This document shows, in pieces, positions 59,598-64,000 of a stretch of 64,000 bases of DNA. This DNA is from Alkalimonas delamerensis. Its GTDB lineage: Bacteria > Pseudomonadota > Gammaproteobacteria > Enterobacterales > Alteromonadaceae. The first letter of the stretch is position 1, and the number at the start of each line of letters is the position of its first letter. The stretch spans positions 186,001-250,000 of the forward strand of contig NZ_JAUZVY010000004.1 in NCBI RefSeq assembly GCF_030717955.1, written 5' to 3'. The translations under genes were made by a program, and so were the position numbers. The notes below the pieces were generated by a model. That model saw nothing but the letters and a program-made list of their open reading frames with translations, was not told the DNA's origin and did not search any database.

Positions 59598-61483
59598 TGG
59601 CTGATGGACTGGCTTGGGCTAGCTTGGGCTTGGGCTGGCACAGCCCTCAAACCCTGAGCCAGCGCTTCAGCCTTTAAAGGTTTACTAAAAAAGTAACCTT
59701 GAAAACAGGAGCATCCTAAGGCGGTTAAGGTTTCCAGCTCAGCCTGCGTCTCGACCCCTTCGGCCACCACTTCCAGCTCCAAACTGGCAGCCAGAGCAAT
59801 GATGGCTTTGGTGATGGCTGTGTTGTGTGCCAGGCTGTCCAGGTCCCGCACGAATTTTTGATCGATTTTTAACTGGCCAAGCGGCAACTGCTGCAAATAG
59901 CTCAGCGACGAGTAGCCTGTACCAAAATCGTCCAGCGCAAAGCGAACCCCCAGCTGTTGCAATGTCACCATTTTTGTGCGGACTTTGTCCACATCATCCA
60001 CCAACATGCCTTCGGTTAACTCCAGCTTTAACCGCTCGGGTGCAGCGCCGGTGCGAATCAGGCACTGAATCACTTTTTCGACAAAGTTGTCCTGAGCAAA
60101 CTGGTAGGGACTGATATTGACGGAGCAGATAAGATGTTTGCACTGTGCTTGCTGCTGCCACTGCACCAACTGGCGACAGGCTTGCTCCAGTACCCAGTCG
60201 CCGATGGCGACAATCAGACCGGACTGCTCGGCAAAAGGAATAAAAACGCCCGGTGAGACCGCTCCTTGCTCCGGGTGCTGCCAACGGATCAAAGCCTCCA
60301 CTGCCACCACCTGCTGACCAGAGACGATGGGTTGGTACAATAAATGAAATTGCTGCTGCCGGATGGCTTGGTGCAGATCCTGCGCCAGCTGACTGCGCTG
60401 CTGCGCCAGTGTTTGCATTCTGGTATCAAAGAACTCCACCCCGTTCCGTCCTGCGGTTTTAGCACGGTACATCGCCATCTCTGCCTGCGCCAAGAGCGCA
60501 TCGACCGGGCTCTGGCTCCCCTGAAATACCGTGATACCAATGCTAACCGATGCCTGGTAGCGATGCTCCCCCAAAGGGAGCGGGCAATTGATGCTATTTA
60601 ACAGCAAATCGGCCACCTTGCGAGCATGAATCGCCGCATCCTGAGCCGAGCTGGCCAGCTCGCTCAGCACCACCACAAATTCGTCGCCGCCAAGACGTGC
60701 CATCACATCGCTGTCGCGCAGTTGATGACGAATGATCTGCGCCACCTGCTGCAAGTAGAGGTCTCCGAGCAAATGGCCATGGCTATCATTCAGGTTTTTG
60801 AAATGATCCAAATCGATCAACAGTACCGCACCCGCCAGGCCTGAGCGATTCGAGCTGGCCAACTCTTGCTGCAACAATTCAGACAGCAAGCGGCGGTTGG
60901 GTAGCTCGGTCAGGGCGTCGTAAAACGCCAATTGTGCCGCTTTGGACTCCACCCGTTGCCGCTCCAGGCCGCCGCCAATATTGCCGGCAATCAGCTCAAG
61001 CGCTGCGATACTTTCTTCCGACCAGTGATGCACAAAACGCACGATATCGAGTCCGAACATGCCTTGCAGCTGACCGGCCGCCATCACCGGCAGCATAATG
61101 ACCGATTGAATGTGCTGAGCTTGCAATAACGCTTGCTCAGCACTGCCGGCAGGCAAAGTCGAGACATCGCTGATGGCGACCGGCAGTCCTTGTTGCATCG
61201 GCTTCATCCAGGCTGCTAAAAGCTCGGTATCCAAGCCCTGCAACATCGCTCGTTGACTGGAAACGCCGACCGCACACCATTCATGGGTGTTGTTGGCATG
61301 ACGAAGATCCGGGGTAAAGGCAAACAGATAACTGCGATCGGCCTGGAAAAACAGACCGATATCGGCCAGCGCCTGATCAATAGCTGTGTTCATGCAATCA
61401 CTGCTTGCCCCGGTTAACAAGGCCGACAGTTTAGCAACCAGTTGAAATAACGCTTTGTTGGACATCTGTGCCGCTAAGCTCAC
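59591..61483 (-). CDS. GAF-GGDEF-EAL c-di-GMP protein
   Basis: A 630-residue soluble signalling protein. A GAF sensor domain occupies about residues 15-165 (PVMAAGQLQGMFGLDIVRF), then a GGDEF domain with intact GGDEF and an RxxD inhibitory site (RDSD) six residues before it, then an EAL domain with EALIRW, DDFGTGYSSLSYL and AEGVET intact. Both activities could therefore be present, and the enzyme may switch between making and degrading c-di-GMP. The GTG at 61483, seven bases after aaaagg, is taken as start; an ATG at 61465 and a TTG at 61507 are alternatives. Confidence 0.9.
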   Translation of the reverse strand: MSLAAQMSNKALFQLVAKLSALLTGASSDCMNTAIDQALADIGLFFQADRSYLFAFTPDLRHANNTHEWCAVGVSSQRAMLQGLDTELLAAWMKPMQQGLPVAISDVSTLPAGSAEQALLQAQHIQSVIMLPVMAAGQLQGMFGLDIVRFVHHWSEESIAALELIAGNIGGGLERQRVESKAAQLAFYDALTELPNRRLLSELLQQELASSNRSGLAGAVLLIDLDHFKNLNDSHGHLLGDLYLQQVAQIIRHQLRDSDVMARLGGDEFVVVLSELASSAQDAAIHARKVADLLLNSINCPLPLGEHRYQASVSIGITVFQGSQSPVDALLAQAEMAMYRAKTAGRNGVEFFDTRMQTLAQQRSQLAQDLHQAIRQQQFHLLYQPIVSGQQVVAVEALIRWQHPEQGAVSPGVFIPFAEQSGLIVAIGDWVLEQACRQLVQWQQQAQCKHLICSVNISPYQFAQDNFVEKVIQCLIRTGAAPERLKLELTEGMLVDDVDKVRTKMVTLQQLGVRFALDDFGTGYSSLSYLQQLPLGQLKIDQKFVRDLDSLAHNTAITKAIIALAASLELEVVAEGVETQAELETLTALGCSCFQGYFFSKPLKAEALAQGLRAVPAQAQASPSQSISHQ

Positions 61484-61563
61484 CAGGGTACCTTTTGATC
61501 GGTTCAACCTTAAGGCCGGTTCAAACTCTTAGTTTAGACGTCCTGCATAGAGGATGCAAAAAG

Positions 61564-62046
61564 CTACTTTTTGCCTATGATAGGATCTGGCCACTCGGCA
61601 AAAACCTGCGGCATGCGGCGACTGCGCAGCAACCAGAGCCCGAAAATCAGCAGCAAAGATGGCGCCAGCAGCAGCCAGGGTTGTTCTACCGCCACATAGG
61701 GGGGCAAGGCTTGCACCGTGAGCAGCAGATCCGGTACCAGACTGGCCAGCAACCACCATTTGCCATAACGCCAGACCCGAAACCAGGCGGGATGGCCTTT
61801 GGGTCGTCGCTGTGTCAGGGCGACGCAAAGCAGAAAAGTTGGCAACGCCAGCAGGCAAGCCAGCAAGAATTGCTGCTGATCCGGGTAGAAAAACGCCAGC
61901 ATTTCACCTTTTTGCTCCGGTATGGTCAGTGCCAGCACCCAGCTGAGCAAGGGCCGCAGCAGCAACAGCAGCAGCAAGTAAAAGCGCAGCGGGATCACCA
62001 CCAAGCCGTCGTTATCAAGTGGCCAGTGCAAATCCGGCTGCCGCAT
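61564..62046 (-). CDS. DUF2919 (YfeZ-like) membrane protein
   Basis: A 160-residue protein with four hydrophobic segments. The opening PDLHWPLDNDGLVVIPLRFY and the RSRRMPQVFAEWPDPI end fit the DUF2919/YfeZ family; function unknown. Its ATG overlaps the stop of the preceding DUF3392 gene by one base (TGATG), and that gene in turn overlaps ligA in the same way, so the three are one transcript. Confidence 0.82.
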   Translation of the reverse strand: MRQPDLHWPLDNDGLVVIPLRFYLLLLLLLRPLLSWVLALTIPEQKGEMLAFFYPDQQQFLLACLLALPTFLLCVALTQRRPKGHPAWFRVWRYGKWWLLASLVPDLLLTVQALPPYVAVEQPWLLLAPSLLLIFGLWLLRSRRMPQVFAEWPDPIIGKK

Positions 62047-62378
62047 CAGGCCTGACGCCTGCGCTGGGCTAAGATGCCCAGCAGGGTAAAGATGCCCAAG
62101 GTGACCCAGGGCAGCCAGAGGTTACTAAGCCCGGCCAGCTGACGGGCCACAATAGGGGTGACAAAAAGAGTAAAAGCACCGTAGCCAAAGGCACAGACCA
62201 ACACAAAGATCAGCGTGCGCCAGACAAAGTGCATCCCCGCCACCTGGCGGCGAATAAAGCGGTTGATGTCATCACCAAACACCACCAGGCTGGTAGCCAC
62301 CATGGCCAGGGCAATGTCCCGGATATAAGGCCGGAACAAAGCGCCCCATTGCAGCAGCAGATCCTGCAACGCATCCAT
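62046..62378 (-). CDS. DUF3392-family small membrane protein
   Basis: A 110-residue protein with about three hydrophobic helices (for instance IALAMVATSLVVFGDDINRF and WRTLIFVLVCAFGYGAFTLF) and a basic C-terminus (AQRRRQA). It fits the DUF3392 family; function unknown. The ATG shares one base with the ligA stop (TGATG). It lies between ligA and the DUF2919 gene in one operon. Confidence 0.8.
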   Translation of the reverse strand: MDALQDLLLQWGALFRPYIRDIALAMVATSLVVFGDDINRFIRRQVAGMHFVWRTLIFVLVCAFGYGAFTLFVTPIVARQLAGLSNLWLPWVTLGIFTLLGILAQRRRQA

Positions 62379-64000
62379 CAGGCAACTCCATGTTCAGTAA
62401 AAAGCGCCTGCATTTGCGCCTCATCCCACACCGGAACACCCAATTCTTCGGCTTTGGCCAGCTTTGAACCGGCATTCTCACCGGCAATCACGGCATAGGT
62501 TTTTTTCGACACCGAGCCGGAGACTTTCGCCCCTAAGCGCTGCAACAAGGCTTTGGCGTCATCCCTTCCCATGCTGCTTAAGGTACCGGTCAGCACCAGC
62601 GTCTGACCTGCCAATGGCTGCGCAGCGGCGCTTTGTACGGCGATGGCCGGCCAATGCACACCGACCGCTTGCAGAGCCTGGATCACCGCCTGATTGTGTG
62701 GCTCATGGAAGAATGCCACCAGATGCTGTGCCACCACAGTGCCCACATCCGGCACTTGTTGTAAGGCCTCTTCGTCCGCCTGCATCAGGGCAGCCAACTC
62801 ACCAAAGTGCTGCGCCAGATTCAAGGCAGTGGCCTCACCGACTTCACGGATACCGAGGGCATAAATAAAACGCGGCAAGCTGGTGCTTTTGGCGGCTTCG
62901 ATGGCGTTGAGCAATTTACTGGCCGATTTTTCGGCCATCCGCTCCAGCCCTAACAAGGCGGGTAAATCCAACTTAAAAATATCGGCCGGTGTTTGCACCA
63001 ACTGCTGCTCGACCAGCTGATCAATCAACTTCTCACCAAGGCCATCGATATCCAAGGCTTTGCGCGAGACAAAATGCTTTAAAGCTTCTTTGCGCTGGGC
63101 CGCGCAATACAAACCACCTGTACAGCGGGCAACGGCCTCGCCTTCAACCCGCTCCACCTGGGATTGACACACCGGGCATTGCTGTGGAAAAACGATGGCA
63201 CGACTGTCGGCCGGGCGCCGCTCGGACAGCACCGAGACAATTTGCGGGATCACATCACCCGCCCGGCGCACCGTCACGGTATCGCCAATTTGCACGCCCA
63301 GCCGATTGATCTCGTCCTGGTTGTGCAAAGTCGCATTGCTGACGGTTACGCCGCCCACCAGCACCGGTTCCAGCCGGGCGACAGGGGTGATGGCGCCGGT
63401 TCGCCCCACCTGGAACTCAACATCCAGCAAGGCGGTTAACTGCTCCTGTGCAGGAAACTTAAAAGCGATGGCCCAGCGAGGTGCCCGGGCGACGAAACCC
63501 AGCGCCCGTTGCTGTGCCAGACTATCGACTTTGACCACCACACCATCAATTTCATAAGGCAAGCTGGCACGGCGTTCGGCCACCTGCTGGTAATACGCCA
63601 GTACCGCCGCCGCACCCTGCACCCGCTCGATTTCCGGGCAAACAGGAAAGCCCCAGCCTTTGAGTTGCTGCAACCGCTGGTGATGGCTTTCTGCATCCAA
63701 CTGGCCGGCGCTGTCCTGCACTTCGCCCAAACCATAGGCATAAAACATCAGTGGCCGGGCTGCGGTCACTTTCGGGTCCAGTTGGCGCAAGCTGCCTGCG
63801 GCGGCATTGCGCGGATTGGCAAAGACTTTATCGCCTTTAAGGCGGGCAGCATCGTTCATCCGCTCAAAGCCAGCCAACGGCATAAAGACCTCGCCACGAA
63901 CTTCCAGCACTTCGGGCCAATCGGAGCCTTGCAAGCGCAAAGGAATGGCGCGAATGGTGCGAATGTTGCTGGTAATGTCTTCGCCGGTGCTGCCATCACC
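62378..64000 (-). CDS. ligA: NAD-dependent DNA ligase LigA (N-terminus outside window)
   Basis: The C-terminal part of LigA, which seals nicks in replication and repair using NAD+. The frame is open to base 64000 (GDGSTGEDITSNIRTIRAIP at the edge), so the adenylated Lys of the nucleotidyltransferase domain is upstream, outside. Visible are the end of that domain with LEVRGEVFMPLAGFERMN and EIDGVVVKVD, the OB fold (FQVGRTGAITPVARLEPV), the four-Cys zinc finger (CPVC...CTGGLYC), helix-hairpin-helix repeats and the BRCT domain (LAGQTLVLTGTLSSMGRDDA). It heads a unit with two small membrane proteins. Confidence 0.96.
   Translation of the reverse strand, partial: GDGSTGEDITSNIRTIRAIPLRLQGSDWPEVLEVRGEVFMPLAGFERMNDAARLKGDKVFANPRNAAAGSLRQLDPKVTAARPLMFYAYGLGEVQDSAGQLDAESHHQRLQQLKGWGFPVCPEIERVQGAAAVLAYYQQVAERRASLPYEIDGVVVKVDSLAQQRALGFVARAPRWAIAFKFPAQEQLTALLDVEFQVGRTGAITPVARLEPVLVGGVTVSNATLHNQDEINRLGVQIGDTVTVRRAGDVIPQIVSVLSERRPADSRAIVFPQQCPVCQSQVERVEGEAVARCTGGLYCAAQRKEALKHFVSRKALDIDGLGEKLIDQLVEQQLVQTPADIFKLDLPALLGLERMAEKSASKLLNAIEAAKSTSLPRFIYALGIREVGEATALNLAQHFGELAALMQADEEALQQVPDVGTVVAQHLVAFFHEPHNQAVIQALQAVGVHWPAIAVQSAAAQPLAGQTLVLTGTLSSMGRDDAKALLQRLGAKVSGSVSKKTYAVIAGENAGSKLAKAEELGVPVWDEAQMQALFTEHGVA

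Overview
The window is chromosomal DNA from a gammaproteobacterium, most likely an Alteromonadales/Chromatiaceae-type organism close to Rheinheimera, Alkalimonas or Arsukibacterium. This placement is inference: it rests on the gene order ygfB-pepP-ubiH-ubiI-gcvT-gcvH-gcvP with 6S RNA, fau, rpiA and serA alongside, on gltX beside tandem tRNA-Val genes (as in E. coli gltX/valUXY), and on a large complement of c-di-GMP and chemotaxis genes. Gene density is high, and no insertion sequence, prophage or CRISPR array was recognised. Two genes are cut by the window edges: ybiT on the left and ligA on the right.

Left part (1-13 kb): an ABC-F ATPase (ybiT), a lipoprotein, an iron-type alcohol dehydrogenase, an exported beta-rich protein, a chemotaxis receptor, an M14 peptidase, a glutaredoxin-like protein, an alpha/beta-hydrolase with a small lipoprotein, a SIMPL-domain protein, a bacterial serpin lipoprotein, a VOC protein, and a PadR regulator with a HAAS-type membrane protein behind a perfect 25-bp palindrome. 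From 13 to 32.5 kb come sbcDC (DNA-end processing), a TauE/SafE permease, an EAL-CBS-GGDEF protein coupled to a periplasmic solute-binding protein, glpK, an HAD phosphatase, a cold-shock/DUF1294 protein, the RNA helicase rhlE, an RND efflux operon with its TetR repressor (tetR-adaptor-pump) and folE.

Middle (32.5-42.4 kb): fpr with two contiguous IscR-like sites upstream, an orphan solute-binding protein, a cytochrome b561 plus catalase-like haem protein pair, a PAS-GGDEF cyclase preceded by a mini-ORF, chaC, an M42-like peptidase, and two adjacent toxin-antitoxin modules. These are hipBA, with three operator-like palindromes at an exact 50-bp period, and higBA.

Right part (42.4-64 kb): the glycine cleavage operon, ubiquinone hydroxylases, pepP and ygfB on the minus strand; 6S RNA, fau, rpiA and serA on the plus strand; a DUF481 outer-membrane protein; gltX; two intact tRNA-Val(UAC) genes followed by two exact-length tandem pseudo-tRNA units; a TPR protein with a receiver domain lacking its phospho-acceptor Asp; a GAF-GGDEF-EAL protein; two small membrane proteins; and the C-terminal part of ligA.

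The least ordinary signals are the tandem pseudo-tRNA-Val array, the three evenly spaced hipBA operators, the tandem IscR-like sites, the pseudo-receiver TPR protein, and the solute-binding protein translationally coupled to a soluble EAL-CBS-GGDEF protein. All functional calls come from reading the sequence; no database search was run.
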